Notes: generated from the letters alone by a model not told the origin. Shown: positions 41,439-51,109, counted from the stretch's first letter. The stretch: DNA of 64,000 nucleotides from Flavobacterium panacis (GCF_024649945.1 NZ_JANKMS010000014.1:81123-145122); one strand, 5' to 3'. Program-made: numbers and translations.

Positions 41439-42557
41439 TTAACTATTTAACATTACTGGCATTACAAGCATAGTAACTGTTTCTCCTTCTTCTAGACCAT
41501 CTACAGGTGTTAAAATACCTGCTCTGTTAGGTAATGACATTTCAAGCATAATCATGTCAGATTGTAAATTAGTCAACATCTCAGTTAAGAAACGAGAGTT
41601 GAAACCAATTTGAAGATCATCTCCTTGATAATCACAAGTCAATCTTTCTTCTGCTTTGTTTGAGTAATCAATGTCTTCTGCAGAAACGTTTAATTCAGCT
41701 CCAGCAATTTTCAAACGAATTTGGTGTGTAGTTTTGTTAGAGAAAATCGCAACACGCTTAACTGAACTTAAAAATAAAGAACGGTCAATCATTAATTTGT
41801 TTGGATTTTCTTTTGGAATTACCGCTTCATAGTTAGGGTATTTTCCATCAATTAAACGACACATTAAAATATAATTGTCAAATGAGAAAGTCGCATTTGA
41901 ATCGTTGTATTCGATTTTTACTTCAGCATCTGAACTTCCTAAAATACTTTTTAAAATGTTTAAAGGTTTTTTAGGCATAATAAAATCTGCTACTTGAGAA
42001 GCTTTTACATCTGTACGAGCATATTTTACTAATTTATGAGCATCTGTTGCAACGAAAATTAATCCTTCTGGTGAAAACTGGAAGAAAACTCCAGACATTA
42101 CTGGACGCAAATCATCATTTCCTGCTGCGAAAATAGTTTTGCTTACCGCAGTTGCTAGAACTTCTGCCGGAACAAGTGTTACAGATGGATCTTCAAGACT
42201 TACTGCTTTAGGAAATTCTTCTCCTGCAGCGTAAGCTAATGCGTATTTACCGGAATTAGAACTGATTTCTACTGTGTTGTTATCTTCAACAGTAAAAGTT
42301 AAAGGCTGTTCTGGGAAAGTTTTTAAAATTTCAAGCAAAAGTTTTGCAGGAACTGCAACGCTTCCTTTACTTGTAGAATCGATCGATAATGTAGCCGACA
42401 TAGTTGTTTCAAGATCTGATGCTGAAACTGTTAACTCATTATTGTTTAGTTCAAATAAGAAGTTGTCTAAAATTGGCAACGTATTATTACTATTGATTAC
42501 ACTACCTAAAACTTGTAATTGTTTTAATAAGTACGAACTCGATACTATAAATTTCAT
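41439..42557 (-). CDS. dnaN: DNA polymerase III beta subunit (sliding clamp)
   Basis: A 372-residue clamp of three similar domains, typical length. It encircles DNA and holds the polymerase. Signatures include the N-terminal LQVLGSVINSNNTLPILDN, DAHKLVKYAR and the C-terminal MPVML that closes the protein-binding pocket. Unlike in many bacteria it is not next to dnaA. TATATTTG (minus strand, 42593-42586), a perfect -7 element, lies 29 bases upstream of the start. Confidence 0.97.
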   Translation of the reverse strand: MKFIVSSSYLLKQLQVLGSVINSNNTLPILDNFLFELNNNELTVSASDLETTMSATLSIDSTSKGSVAVPAKLLLEILKTFPEQPLTFTVEDNNTVEISSNSGKYALAYAAGEEFPKAVSLEDPSVTLVPAEVLATAVSKTIFAAGNDDLRPVMSGVFFQFSPEGLIFVATDAHKLVKYARTDVKASQVADFIMPKKPLNILKSILGSSDAEVKIEYNDSNATFSFDNYILMCRLIDGKYPNYEAVIPKENPNKLMIDRSLFLSSVKRVAIFSNKTTHQIRLKIAGAELNVSAEDIDYSNKAEERLTCDYQGDDLQIGFNSRFLTEMLTNLQSDMIMLEMSLPNRAGILTPVDGLEEGETVTMLVMPVMLNS

Positions 42558-42585
42558 CTGTTTTATTTTCTAAATATAAGGTTTA

Positions 42586-42593
42586 CAAATATA
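42586..42593 (-). promoter_or_regulatory. -7 promoter element of dnaN
   Basis: TATATTTG on the minus strand, a perfect TAnnTTTG, 29 bases before the dnaN start codon. Confidence 0.55.
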
Positions 42594-42632
42594 TCTTAAA
42601 CTATCCAAAGTATTACATTTTTTTATTAACAT

Positions 42633-44318
42633 CTACTTACTGTAGGCCTTTTTTCTTAAAAATGTGAAAACAAGTCCGAAAACCAATAAAATTAGAATTG
42701 GAACTCCGATAGTTATGAATTGTGTCATGCTGTAGCTTTGGTAAACTTTTTCTTTGTCTAATAAAGGCAGCTCTACATCTTTACTTCTAATGTTAATAAG
42801 TCCAGTATCATCAAGAAGATAATTGATACAATTCATGATGAAGTCTTTATTGTCGTAAAGATTTCCGGTTCTTTGATCGTAGCCTAATTCAACAGGCATT
42901 CTGTTTTTGTCTAATTGATTTCTTGCAATATCTCCATCAGAAACAACAATCATTTTGTTTGGTTTTCCTTTTGCTGTAAAAGAATTGTCTTTAAAAGGTA
43001 AAACTCTATTTTCAAAAGCAGAATGAAAAGAACCTTCTAATAAAACTGCCATCGGAAGATTTCCTTTATTTACATAATCTTGCGGTGTTGTTTTTTCAGT
43101 TACCATGTTCAAACTGATTTCCGCAGGCGAACCAATGGTTTTTGAATATTGAGAAGATTGTAGTAAAACGGTTTTCTTAATACCATTTTTTAAAGTATCA
43201 ATTGGACTTGCAAAATCAAATTTGATTCCGCCAAGATTTTTTACAATTGGATGCTGACTTGTTGGAAAAACTTGTGGAGCAAATTTCCATACAAAATCCT
43301 GATATTGTGTTGCGCTTCCTTGTTCGCCAGTTGCCAGTTTTATTGGAGTTCCTAGTTCATCTTTTACTAAATCAGGATTAATTCTGAAACCGTACTTGAA
43401 GAACATATCATTCAAATTCAAATCTCTTGGATAAGCCAAAGTTGCACCAGCATCATTATATAAACTGTCCATATCGGCAGCCACTTGGTCAACTAACCAA
43501 AGTGTTTTACCGCCATTCATAATAAACTGATCTAGGACTTCTTTTTCTTCATCAGAGAATTTTTCTGTTGGTTTTGAAATAATCGCTAAATCATATTTTT
43601 TAAGTGCGTTTAAAGTTCCGTTTGGATCTTTTGCAACAGAGTCTAATGTGAAAGGTCCGATATAATAACTTTCTTTAATCTGCATTAGCATCTTAGCGAT
43701 ATGAATTTCTTTCAACTCGCCGTTACCTCTTAAAATAGCAACTTTTTTCTGCTTGTTTTTAGTGATTTTATTAATGGCATCCGCAATAGAGTATTCTAAG
43801 TGTTGAATCGATCCAATCACTTTTTGCGTAGTCGAAGCTCCCATTATGTTTTTCAATAATGGAATATTTACTTCTTTATTGTTATAAACCGCAACTGCCC
43901 AAGGAAAAACCATTGCTTGAGATTGTTTTCCTTTGTCGTCAACTGTAATGTTTACTGGAGTTAATCCTTTTTGAAAAAGCGATTTTGTAAGTGCATCACT
44001 TTCGTCTTCATTTTCTAATGGATCAACAAATTCAAAAACAATGTTTTTATTGTAAGCTTGAAATTCTTCTAATAATTGTTTGGTTTCTTGCTGTAAACGT
44101 CTAAAGTCAGCAGGAAGTTCTCCAGCCATGTAAATTTTAATAGACAGCGGATTTGTAACTTGTTTTACGATTCCTAAAGAAGTTGGCGAAAGAGTATATC
44201 GTTTGTCCTTAGTTAAGTCAAAACGCTTAAAAAATAGAGTTCCAAGTACATTTAAAACAACTAAAATGAATATAGTAATGCCTAATGTTTTTAGATTTTG
44301 CTTTGTAGATGCTTTCAT
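42633..44318 (-). CDS. gldG: Gliding motility ABC transporter protein GldG
   Basis: A 561-residue protein with one membrane segment near each end (about 12-31 and 532-553) and a large periplasmic domain of the ABC-type uncharacterised transport family (GldG/IFT52-like). In Flavobacterium johnsoniae GldG, GldF and GldA form an ABC transporter needed for gliding and stable motility. Its start overlaps the end of gldF by one base. Confidence 0.94.
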   Translation of the reverse strand: MKASTKQNLKTLGITIFILVVLNVLGTLFFKRFDLTKDKRYTLSPTSLGIVKQVTNPLSIKIYMAGELPADFRRLQQETKQLLEEFQAYNKNIVFEFVDPLENEDESDALTKSLFQKGLTPVNITVDDKGKQSQAMVFPWAVAVYNNKEVNIPLLKNIMGASTTQKVIGSIQHLEYSIADAINKITKNKQKKVAILRGNGELKEIHIAKMLMQIKESYYIGPFTLDSVAKDPNGTLNALKKYDLAIISKPTEKFSDEEKEVLDQFIMNGGKTLWLVDQVAADMDSLYNDAGATLAYPRDLNLNDMFFKYGFRINPDLVKDELGTPIKLATGEQGSATQYQDFVWKFAPQVFPTSQHPIVKNLGGIKFDFASPIDTLKNGIKKTVLLQSSQYSKTIGSPAEISLNMVTEKTTPQDYVNKGNLPMAVLLEGSFHSAFENRVLPFKDNSFTAKGKPNKMIVVSDGDIARNQLDKNRMPVELGYDQRTGNLYDNKDFIMNCINYLLDDTGLINIRSKDVELPLLDKEKVYQSYSMTQFITIGVPILILLVFGLVFTFLRKKAYSK

Positions 44319-45046
44319 TACGCTTTAAAAGATTTTAATTGATAAACTGTAAATGATAAAAAAGCGATAGTGATGCTTAGGAAATAAACGACATCTCGCG
44401 TGTCAATTACGCCACGACTCATACTTTTAAAGTGATTCTGCATTCCTAAAACTGAAATAAAACTATTTGAATCTGAAGAAAGTAAAGAACTTAAACCTTC
44501 AAAACCAAAATAGGAGAAAAAGCATAAGAAAACAGCAATTATAAAAGCCACAATCTGATTTTCTGATAGAGTAGAAGTAAAGATTCCGATTGCTGAGTAA
44601 GAAGCGATTAAAAACAATAATCCGAAGTAAGAACCAATTGTACTTCCCATGTCGATATTGCCTTCTGGCGAACCTAAATCTGAAATTACTTTTACGTAAA
44701 TTAAAGTTGGAATAATCGCCAAAATAATCAGTAAAAAGGAACCAAAGAATTTACCATTTACGATTTCCCAAATGGATAGAGGTTTTGTCAATAACAACTC
44801 TAAAGTTCCTTGTTTTTTTTCGTCAGAGAAACTTCTCATGGTTACAGCTGGAATTAAGAAAATTAAAATCCAAGGTGCCAATGTGAAAAATGGAGTCAAA
44901 TCGGCATAACCTGAGTTTAGGATATTATAATCTCCTTCAAATACCCATAAAAATAGTCCATTGCTGATTAAGAAAATCGCAATGACCAAATAGCCGATTG
45001 GAGAGCCAAAAAAGGATTTTATTTCTCTTAAAATGATTGATTTCAT
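44318..45046 (-). CDS. gldF: Gliding motility ABC transporter permease GldF
   Basis: A 242-residue ABC-2 type permease with six membrane segments; VTMRSFSDEKKQGTLELL (about residues 63-80) is the typical cytoplasmic loop. It is cotranscribed with gldG. The ATPase GldA is not in the window. Confidence 0.94.
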   Translation of the reverse strand: MKSIILREIKSFFGSPIGYLVIAIFLISNGLFLWVFEGDYNILNSGYADLTPFFTLAPWILIFLIPAVTMRSFSDEKKQGTLELLLTKPLSIWEIVNGKFFGSFLLIILAIIPTLIYVKVISDLGSPEGNIDMGSTIGSYFGLLFLIASYSAIGIFTSTLSENQIVAFIIAVFLCFFSYFGFEGLSSLLSSDSNSFISVLGMQNHFKSMSRGVIDTRDVVYFLSITIAFLSFTVYQLKSFKA

Positions 45047-45071
45047 TCTTGTTTTTTGTTATTTATTGTTT

Positions 45072-45108
45072 CAGGTTTCAAGTTGTCGCATAACGTGAAA
45101 CTTGAAAC
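45072..45108. repeat. Inverted repeat of the 'gtttcaagtt' type
   Basis: Ten-base arms GTTTCAAGTT (45075-45084) and AACTTGAAAC (45099-45108), ending at the stop of the next gene. The related tract at 41141-41160 suggests a dispersed repeat; it may also end transcription of the monooxygenase gene. Confidence 0.55.
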
Positions 45109-45404
45109 TATTTTAAACTTATTAATTTATCAACGCTCCACGCTTCTGGTTTTGCATTGAATAATTTCTTTGTAAAATCCCAAACAGTATTAAAAAGTTC
45201 AGAATTTCTATAATTTTCCAAATCTTCTTCGCTTTCCCAATAGCTGTAAGTAAAAAAGATGCATTTGTCATTTTTGTCCTGATACAATTCTAAAAAACGA
45301 TTTCCTTCTGTATTTCGTATTTTCTCTTTCACAGATTTAAAATTCTCTAGAAAATCAGGGATTTTTTCTTCGTGAAAACTCATTTTTACTATTCTAACAA
45401 ACAT
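45108..45404 (-). CDS. Antibiotic biosynthesis monooxygenase (ABM) domain protein
   Basis: 98 residues from MFVRIVKMSF, the start chosen because upstream in-frame codons encode an unlike, Cys-rich stretch. A single ferredoxin-like ABM domain: NTEGNRFLELYQDKNDKCIFFTYSYWESEEDL matches the family, here split by the conserved Y-W pair. Such proteins act in quinone or haem chemistry, but the substrate of this one is unknown. Confidence 0.8.
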   Translation of the reverse strand: MFVRIVKMSFHEEKIPDFLENFKSVKEKIRNTEGNRFLELYQDKNDKCIFFTYSYWESEEDLENYRNSELFNTVWDFTKKLFNAKPEAWSVDKLISLK

Positions 45405-45519
45405 ATTGGTTATTTTAGATTTTTGAAAGCATAAAGCCTTACAGGTGCGCAAAAATACCAAATTTGATTCTTGTTTTTCTTTTAAAGGATCATTTATTGC
45501 AAAAAATCATTTTGAGTGA

Positions 45520-46038
45520 CTAAGTTGTCTTAATTATGGCATTTAAATTGAAAAGTTTTTGATCTCTTTCATCAACAAATTGCTGCAGTTTTTCACCATG
45601 AAAACTTTTTAGAAAATCCCAATCGCTTGCATTTATACCACAATTTCCATTTCTATTAATGTTTGGAAGAATTTCCAGATTACCGATAAATTCTAAATTG
45701 TCACGAAATGTCATAAAATCTTTTCGCCAGATTACCAATGAGCAAGAACCTAAAAGACATGGTTTTATTTCAGGATGTAAAAACCACATTTTTTCTAATT
45801 CCTGTTCTGAATAATTGTACAAGTTTTTCTTAGTCATATTACCTACACCAAAAAAGTTCAAATTTTTGATATCATCCAGTGTTGGTTTTTCTGTTTTATT
45901 ATAATCTAAAAGGCAAAAAGTAAAATTTTGTGGACTCCGATCCTTATATACATTAGTGCAAAGAAGAATTTTATATTTGTTTTCTTCGTTAATGAATGTT
46001 AAAAGATCACCTTGATTTACATCTTTAATTTTCGTCAC
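45520..46038 (-). CDS. Hypothetical protein, possibly Imm26-like
   Basis: A 172-residue cytoplasmic protein without signal or membrane segments. The opening KIKDVNQGDLLTFINEENKY and the following beta strand resemble the Imm26 immunity-protein start, but the match is weak and no toxin gene is adjacent. Trp and Asp-rich segments (WDFLKSFHGEKLQQFVDE) lie near the C terminus. Function unknown. Confidence 0.45.
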   Translation of the reverse strand: MTKIKDVNQGDLLTFINEENKYKILLCTNVYKDRSPQNFTFCLLDYNKTEKPTLDDIKNLNFFGVGNMTKKNLYNYSEQELEKMWFLHPEIKPCLLGSCSLVIWRKDFMTFRDNLEFIGNLEILPNINRNGNCGINASDWDFLKSFHGEKLQQFVDERDQKLFNLNAIIKTT

Positions 46039-46076
46039 TAGATTTCTTATTGAAGTGAAATGATTTATTTTAAAAA

Positions 46077-46904
46077 CTAAGAAAACTTAATCGTAATTAC
46101 ATCACGATAATTCAAGCCTAACAAACTATTTGCAGAACCCACTTTAGAAGGATTACTTCTAAAAATAGCGATTTCTAAAAAACCAGCTTCGTTGAAAATT
46201 GCCAATTTTTCTCCTTCATATGTTTTTATCGGATATTTATCTGAAGTTGCAATTGCCGAATAATTAGGAAGAATCGTTTTGATGTTTTTAGGTTTCATCA
46301 GGATTTCATACGGACGTCCACGCGAAATCTCCAGAAATTGCTTTTTAGAAATATTGGTAACGACGTTTCCGAAATGATCAATGTAAATAATATACCCTTT
46401 TAGAGAATTTCCGTCATCTGCCACAATAGGCTGCAATTCGGTTGCTTCTTTTATAGAAGTTATTTCTTTTCCAATTACATTCAATAAACCGCCTTTAGCC
46501 AAATGTGAAGCAACCTGAATAAAAATATCCAAATCTGTAGCTTCAATTGGGAAACGATCGTGGATATTAATGGCTACAATTTTCTGAGGAACTATTTTCT
46601 GCGTAAGCATGCTTAAGATTCCATTATCAGCGCAAATAAAGTAATGATCATTCCATTGCATAGCGATATGCTGGTTCTCTTTGTTGCGTTCAATATCGAC
46701 GCCAATTAAGTGCACAGTTCCTTTTGGGAAGCTCATATAAGAAGCGCCAATAATGTAACTCGCTTCGGCAGTATTAAAGGGATCAATGTCATGAGAAATG
46801 TCAATTATTTGAACCTCTGGATTTTCAGAAAGTATTTTACCCTTCAGCGATCCCACAAAGTGATCTTTCAAGCCGTAGTCTGTAGTAAGGGTAATTATTG
46901 ACAT
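46077..46904 (-). CDS. SAM hydroxide adenosyltransferase (DUF62)
   Basis: A 275-residue member of the SAM chlorinase/fluorinase fold that uses hydroxide: it splits S-adenosylmethionine to adenosine and methionine. LTTDYGLKDHFVGSLKG (6-22), the middle ICADNGILS and IDHFGNVVTN are family motifs. The hydroxide-using type is by far the commonest in bacteria. Divergent from phoH. Confidence 0.9.
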   Translation of the reverse strand: MSIITLTTDYGLKDHFVGSLKGKILSENPEVQIIDISHDIDPFNTAEASYIIGASYMSFPKGTVHLIGVDIERNKENQHIAMQWNDHYFICADNGILSMLTQKIVPQKIVAINIHDRFPIEATDLDIFIQVASHLAKGGLLNVIGKEITSIKEATELQPIVADDGNSLKGYIIYIDHFGNVVTNISKKQFLEISRGRPYEILMKPKNIKTILPNYSAIATSDKYPIKTYEGEKLAIFNEAGFLEIAIFRSNPSKVGSANSLLGLNYRDVITIKFS

Positions 46905-47168
46905 AATTTTGTTTATAACTATTGATAGTATTTAAATCTAAATTTCATTAAATTTGAGAAATGCAAAGCTAATTAATAGTAAACACAAATTGAAAGAAAG
47001 AAAAGACAAATTGTGTTTTTTAAAGCATTTGTTTGTTACAATATTCAGAAACACCAATTTAAGTTTGAGAAATAAAAACTGAAAACTGCGACTGAGTACT
47101 GCGACTTAAAAAAGACCCGACAACCACTAAATAGTAAAAGGAATTATTTTAATTTAAAACTACTTCAT

Positions 47169-48119
47169 TTGAACGAAAGAATAATCGAGCTAGTAGATAT
47201 TGCACCAAAAGAATTTTGGGGCGCGCAGGACAGCCATTTAGAAATCATTAAAAAGTACTACCCGAAGCTTAAAATCGTAGCGCGAGGGACAACTTTAAAA
47301 GCATTTGGCGAAAAAGAAGTTTTAGACGAATTCGAAAAAAGATTTCAACGATTAATGCTTCATTTTACACGTTACAATAACATTGATGATAATGTAATTG
47401 AACGTGTAATCATGAGTGATGGCCAAGAAGAAAAAAGAGCTTACGATCATGACAAAATCTTAGTTCATGGTGTTGGCGGTAAGATTATCAAGGCAATGAC
47501 GCCAAATCAGCAATTGTTGGTTGACACGATCAAGAAAAACGATATGGTCTTTGCTATTGGTCCTGCTGGAACCGGAAAAACCTATACCGGTGTCGCTATG
47601 GCGGTTAAAATGCTAAAAGATAAAGAAGTTAAAAGGATCATTCTGACGCGTCCTGCAGTAGAAGCCGGCGAAAATCTTGGTTTTCTTCCTGGAGATATGA
47701 AAGAAAAACTGGATCCTTACATGCAGCCACTTTATGATGCGTTGCGTGACATGCTTCCGAACGAAAAACTAGAGGATTATATTTTGAAAGGAATTATTCA
47801 GATTGCGCCGCTTGCTTTTATGCGTGGACGTACATTGGACAATGCTTTTGTAATCCTTGATGAAGCACAAAACACCACACACTCACAAATGAAAATGTTT
47901 TTGACCCGTATGGGAAAAAACGCCAAATTTATGATTACAGGTGATCCTGGACAGGTCGATTTACCAAGAAGAACTATTTCTGGTCTTAAAGAAGCTATTT
48001 TGGTTCTGAAAGACATTGAAGGCATCGGAATTATTTATCTAGATGATAAAGATATTGTACGTCACAGATTGGTTAAAAAGGTAATCGATGCTTATAAACA
48101 AATTGAGAATCACGATTAA
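47169..48119 (+). CDS. PhoH-family ATPase
   Basis: A 316-residue protein with an N-terminal KH-like part and a P-loop domain: Walker A GPAGTGKTY near residue 137 and Walker B VILDEAQN near residue 235, plus TGDPGQVDLP. PhoH proteins are thought to be RNA helicase-like ATPases. The start is a TTG; no in-frame ATG lies close upstream. TTCATTTG (47164-47171), a seven-of-eight match to the -7 element, overlaps that TTG, so the start may be wrong or leaderless. The 264 bases before it hold nothing else recognised. Confidence 0.93.
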   Translation: MNERIIELVDIAPKEFWGAQDSHLEIIKKYYPKLKIVARGTTLKAFGEKEVLDEFEKRFQRLMLHFTRYNNIDDNVIERVIMSDGQEEKRAYDHDKILVHGVGGKIIKAMTPNQQLLVDTIKKNDMVFAIGPAGTGKTYTGVAMAVKMLKDKEVKRIILTRPAVEAGENLGFLPGDMKEKLDPYMQPLYDALRDMLPNEKLEDYILKGIIQIAPLAFMRGRTLDNAFVILDEAQNTTHSQMKMFLTRMGKNAKFMITGDPGQVDLPRRTISGLKEAILVLKDIEGIGIIYLDDKDIVRHRLVKKVIDAYKQIENHD

Positions 48120-48176
48120 AAAATAAATTTAGTCAAATGTTAAATGTAAATCGTGAATTGTGTTTTAACATTTATT

Positions 48177-48227
48177 AATATTCGTTTTGTGCGTTTTTAA
48201 GAAAAGGTGCAAAACGAATATTTTTTT
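48177..48227 (+). terminator. Terminator of phoH
   Basis: 13-base stem AATATTCGTTTTG / CAAAACGAATATT with a 20-base loop, followed by a T-run. Confidence 0.82.
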
Positions 48228-48263
48228 GAAAGAATATTTAAATAATTAATGGAATTGTGATAA

Positions 48264-48773
48264 ATGAAAAACAATTGTTTTCTATTGCTGATATTGATTT
48301 GTTTAATTTCATGTAAAAAAAATGAATCTAAAAATAAAAGTGAAGAACCTTTAAATAAATTTTTAGGAGTTTGGAATGACACTGAATATATAATTCCCAA
48401 TGAAACAAAATTAAAAATCAATAGCGATAATACATTTGTTTACACCGCGGCAGGATGTGATTGGAGAGTGTTTTCCAGAGGAAATTGGAAAACAAAAGGA
48501 GATTCTGTAGAATTAACAAGCATTAAAATAGACACTTGTTATATAGCGTTTCCTTTCATTGATTGCGGCTTTTATGAGAGAAAAGATAAAAAACGAATGG
48601 TAACAGTTCCAAATTGTGAACCTGATACGGGGGGCTCTTTTTGTGTATTTACAAAAGAAGTATTTTATATTAAAAATGATTCATTGATTTATAAAATAAA
48701 AGATTCAAAATGCTCTGATAGTTTAAGAATTGAATTTGCCAAAACACCAAAAATCAGAAAACATCGAAACTAA
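48264..48773 (+). CDS. Lipoprotein of unknown function
   Basis: A 169-residue lipoprotein (lipobox LISC, Cys17). The mature part looks lipocalin-like in pattern: GVWNDTEYIIPNETKLKINSDNTF, then GNWKTKGDSVELTS, a layout seen in small Bacteroidota outer-surface proteins. Several cysteines (about 72, 94, 103, 118, 126) may pair. Function unknown; a single gene. Confidence 0.6.
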   Translation: MKNNCFLLLILICLISCKKNESKNKSEEPLNKFLGVWNDTEYIIPNETKLKINSDNTFVYTAAGCDWRVFSRGNWKTKGDSVELTSIKIDTCYIAFPFIDCGFYERKDKKRMVTVPNCEPDTGGSFCVFTKEVFYIKNDSLIYKIKDSKCSDSLRIEFAKTPKIRKHRN

Positions 48774-48886
48774 TTTTAAAATTTTCTTTTTAGAAAATGA
48801 AACAGGAAATAGATGTAAAGATATTTGATGAAATAGTTAAATAAATAATAAACTTCCCTTATTGTAAGCGCTCAAATAGCCTAAAC

Positions 48887-48918
48887 TTTGTTCTTTCGAG
48901 CTCAAAAGCGTAAATTTG
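48887..48918 (+). promoter_or_regulatory. Complete Bacteroidota-type promoter of the HAD gene
   Basis: TTTG at 48887-48890 (-33) and TAAATTTG at 48911-48918 (-7) with 20 bases between; the start codon at 48943 lies about 18 bases after the predicted transcription start. Confidence 0.7.
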
Positions 48919-48942
48919 CAATCATACCTATTGAATATTAAT

Positions 48943-49767
48943 ATGACAAAACTTAAAAATATAAAAGTTATAGTAAGTGACCTTGACGGAACTTTACTTA
49001 ACCCACAACACAGAATTTCAGATTATACTAAATCCATTTTTCAAGAACTTCACAATCAAGGTTATCTTATTGTTGTAGCTACAGGTCGTCATCATTTGGA
49101 CGCGATGGCTATAATTGATAAATTGGAAATTCCTGTTTATTTAGTAAGTTCAAACGGAGCCAGAATTCATTCACCTAATAAAGAAGAACTTTTCTCCTTT
49201 AATTTAGACAGCGATGTTGTTAAAGCAGCTTTAAACGTAGAAATCGATCCAGAAATTACAGTCGTTTTATTTAAAGAAAATATTTGGCAGACTAATAAAT
49301 GGAACGAAAAACTAAATTCTTTTCAAGAAGAATTAAAATATCATCCAGAATTAGTCGATTATAAAACACTTGAAGATTTTTCATCGATTAAAATTTTCTT
49401 CTCTTGTCCGGATCATGAAAAATTAGTAAAATTAAAAGATGCTATTTTAGCTAATTCTTCAGAACATCTGCACCATGCTTTCAGTTTGCCGACTTGTTTG
49501 GAATTCATGGATAAATCTATTGATAAAGCAGTTTCTATTGAAAGAGTTTTAGAAAAAGAAGGTTTTACATTGCAAGAAGCAGTTTCTTTTGGAGATGGTT
49601 ACAATGATGTTCAAATGCTTTCTGCTTCAGGAAAAGGTTTAATTATGGGAAATGCGCCAGCTTCTCTAAAAGAAGAACTTTCAGATTTGGAAGTAATTAA
49701 AACAAATGCAGAAGACGGAGTCGCAAAATATATTGCATCTAGAATTTTGGATAAAGAATTAGTTTAA
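48943..49767 (+). CDS. Cof-type HAD phosphatase
   Basis: 274 residues from MTKLKNIKVIVSDLDGTLL. The nine codons upstream that could extend it contain the promoter -7 element, so this ATG is the start. DLDGT (Asp13, Asp15) is motif I and GDGYNDVQML motif IV of the HAD Cof/YbjI group, which dephosphorylates sugar phosphates, FMN and similar. Substrate unknown. Confidence 0.92.
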   Translation: MTKLKNIKVIVSDLDGTLLNPQHRISDYTKSIFQELHNQGYLIVVATGRHHLDAMAIIDKLEIPVYLVSSNGARIHSPNKEELFSFNLDSDVVKAALNVEIDPEITVVLFKENIWQTNKWNEKLNSFQEELKYHPELVDYKTLEDFSSIKIFFSCPDHEKLVKLKDAILANSSEHLHHAFSLPTCLEFMDKSIDKAVSIERVLEKEGFTLQEAVSFGDGYNDVQMLSASGKGLIMGNAPASLKEELSDLEVIKTNAEDGVAKYIASRILDKELV

Positions 49768-49770
49768 TTT

Positions 49771-50060
49771 CTTTAGCCACGAATTTCACGAATTTTCACG
49801 AATTTTTATTTAAAATAATCATGACCTGGATTGCTTTCAAAGTAATAATTTGTGGAAATCTGCGTAATTTGTGGTAAAATAAAAGTATCAGATTTCGCAT
49901 AAAAAACTTAGTGTTTTTAACCGCTAATTTCGCAAATTTCCGCAAATTACTTATTAATTTGTTGACGATAACTTTGTAGCAATAAATTAATTTATCCTCA
50001 TTAAAAATTAGTGAAAATTGGTGTAATTCGTGGCAAAAAGACAAATCTCAGATTCTCTTC
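49771..50060. repeat. Degenerate 'cacgaatttcacgaatt' intergenic repeat
   Basis: Tandem and inverted variants of CACGAATTT, GCAAATTT and GTGTAATTCGTGGC run through this gap (for example 49771-49805, 49853-49877, 49921-49947, 50012-50036) and can fold on one another. It has no reading frame. Repeats of this kind are dispersed in flavobacterial genomes. It fills the 357-base gap between the HAD gene and purC except for the promoter. Confidence 0.6.
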
Positions 50061-50091
50061 ATTTTCATGGTGTAACTCTGTGAAATAATTT

Positions 50092-50099
50092 TAAATTTG
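50092..50099 (+). promoter_or_regulatory. -7 promoter element of purC
   Basis: TAAATTTG, a perfect TAnnTTTG, 25 bases before the purC start codon. No good -33 TTTG at the usual distance. Confidence 0.55.
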
Positions 50100-50124
50100 C
50101 ATTCATAAAAAACAACACAACAAA

Positions 50125-51078
50125 ATGAGCAATACAATCACAACTACAAATTTTAATTTCCCGAATCAGAAATCAGTTTACCGCGGAAAAGTTAGAGAAG
50201 TTTATAATATCAACGACGAACTTTTGGTAATGGTAGCAACCGATAGACTTTCGGCGTTTGATGTGGTTTTGCCAAAAGGGATTCCGTACAAAGGACAAAT
50301 CCTAAATCAGATTGCAACTAAATTTATGGAATTGACACAAGATATCGTTCCAAACTGGTTGATTGCAACTCCAGATCCAAGTGTTGCTGTTGGACATTTA
50401 TGTGAGCCTTTTAAAGTAGAAATGGTAATTCGCGGTTATTTGTCTGGACACGCGTCTCGTGAATATGCAGCTGGTAGAAGACAAATTTGCGGTGTGACGA
50501 TGGCTGAAGGTTTAAAAGAAAATGATAAATTTCCTGAACCAATTATTACACCAACTACAAAAGCTGATAATGGTTCTCATGACGAAGATATTTCTCGTGA
50601 AGATATTTTAGCGAAAGGAATTGTTTCTGAAGAAGATTATTTAGTTTTAGAAAAATATACTCGTGCTTTATTTCAAAGAGGAACTGAAATTGCTGCTTCT
50701 CGCGGATTAATTTTAGTAGATACAAAATATGAATTCGGAAAAACAAAAGACGGTGTTATCGTTTTAATTGACGAAATTCATACTCCAGATTCTTCTCGAT
50801 ATTTTTATGCTGAAGGATATGCTGAAAGACAAGAAAAAGGAGAGGAGCAAAAACAATTATCTAAAGAATTTGTTCGTCGTTGGTTGATCGAAAATGGTTT
50901 CCAAGGGCAAGAAGGACAGGTGATTCCAGATATGTCAGACGAATATATTGAATCTGTTTCTGAAAGATACATCGAATTATACGAGAATATTTTAGGAGAG
51001 AAGTTTGTAAAAGCAGATATTGACAATATTGATCAACGTATTGAAAAAAACGTATTAGATTACCTTTCTTCAAAATAG
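50125..51078 (+). CDS. purC: SAICAR synthase
   Basis: Phosphoribosylaminoimidazole-succinocarboxamide synthase, purine synthesis, 317 residues. KSVYRGKVREVYNI at the N terminus, DRLSAFDVVLPKGIPYKG and LIDEIHTPDSSRYF are diagnostic. The length matches the longer, eukaryote-like class used by Bacteroidota. The GH26 gene starts 31 bases after its stop without an intervening intergenic terminator. Confidence 0.96.
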   Translation: MSNTITTTNFNFPNQKSVYRGKVREVYNINDELLVMVATDRLSAFDVVLPKGIPYKGQILNQIATKFMELTQDIVPNWLIATPDPSVAVGHLCEPFKVEMVIRGYLSGHASREYAAGRRQICGVTMAEGLKENDKFPEPIITPTTKADNGSHDEDISREDILAKGIVSEEDYLVLEKYTRALFQRGTEIAASRGLILVDTKYEFGKTKDGVIVLIDEIHTPDSSRYFYAEGYAERQEKGEEQKQLSKEFVRRWLIENGFQGQEGQVIPDMSDEYIESVSERYIELYENILGEKFVKADIDNIDQRIEKNVLDYLSSK

Positions 51079-51086
51079 TAATTTCG

Positions 51087-51109
51087 GGTTTAAACTAATT
51101 ATTTAAACC
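51087..51109 (+). promoter_or_regulatory. Inverted repeat directly before the GH26 start codon
   Basis: GGTTTAAA / TTTAAACC arms with a seven-base loop, ending one base before the ATG. As RNA it would cover the ribosome-landing region. Confidence 0.4.

Noticed and set aside
45405..45461. Longer start of the ABM-domain protein
   Set aside because: The added 19 residues are Cys-rich and not like the family, whose domain begins with the MFVRIVKMSF strand.
45520..46038. Toxin-immunity locus
   Set aside because: Only a weak Imm26-like start in one protein; no toxin gene or secretion marker beside it.
48916..48942. TTG start of the HAD gene
   Set aside because: The TTG is part of the TAAATTTG promoter element with a correctly spaced TTTG upstream.
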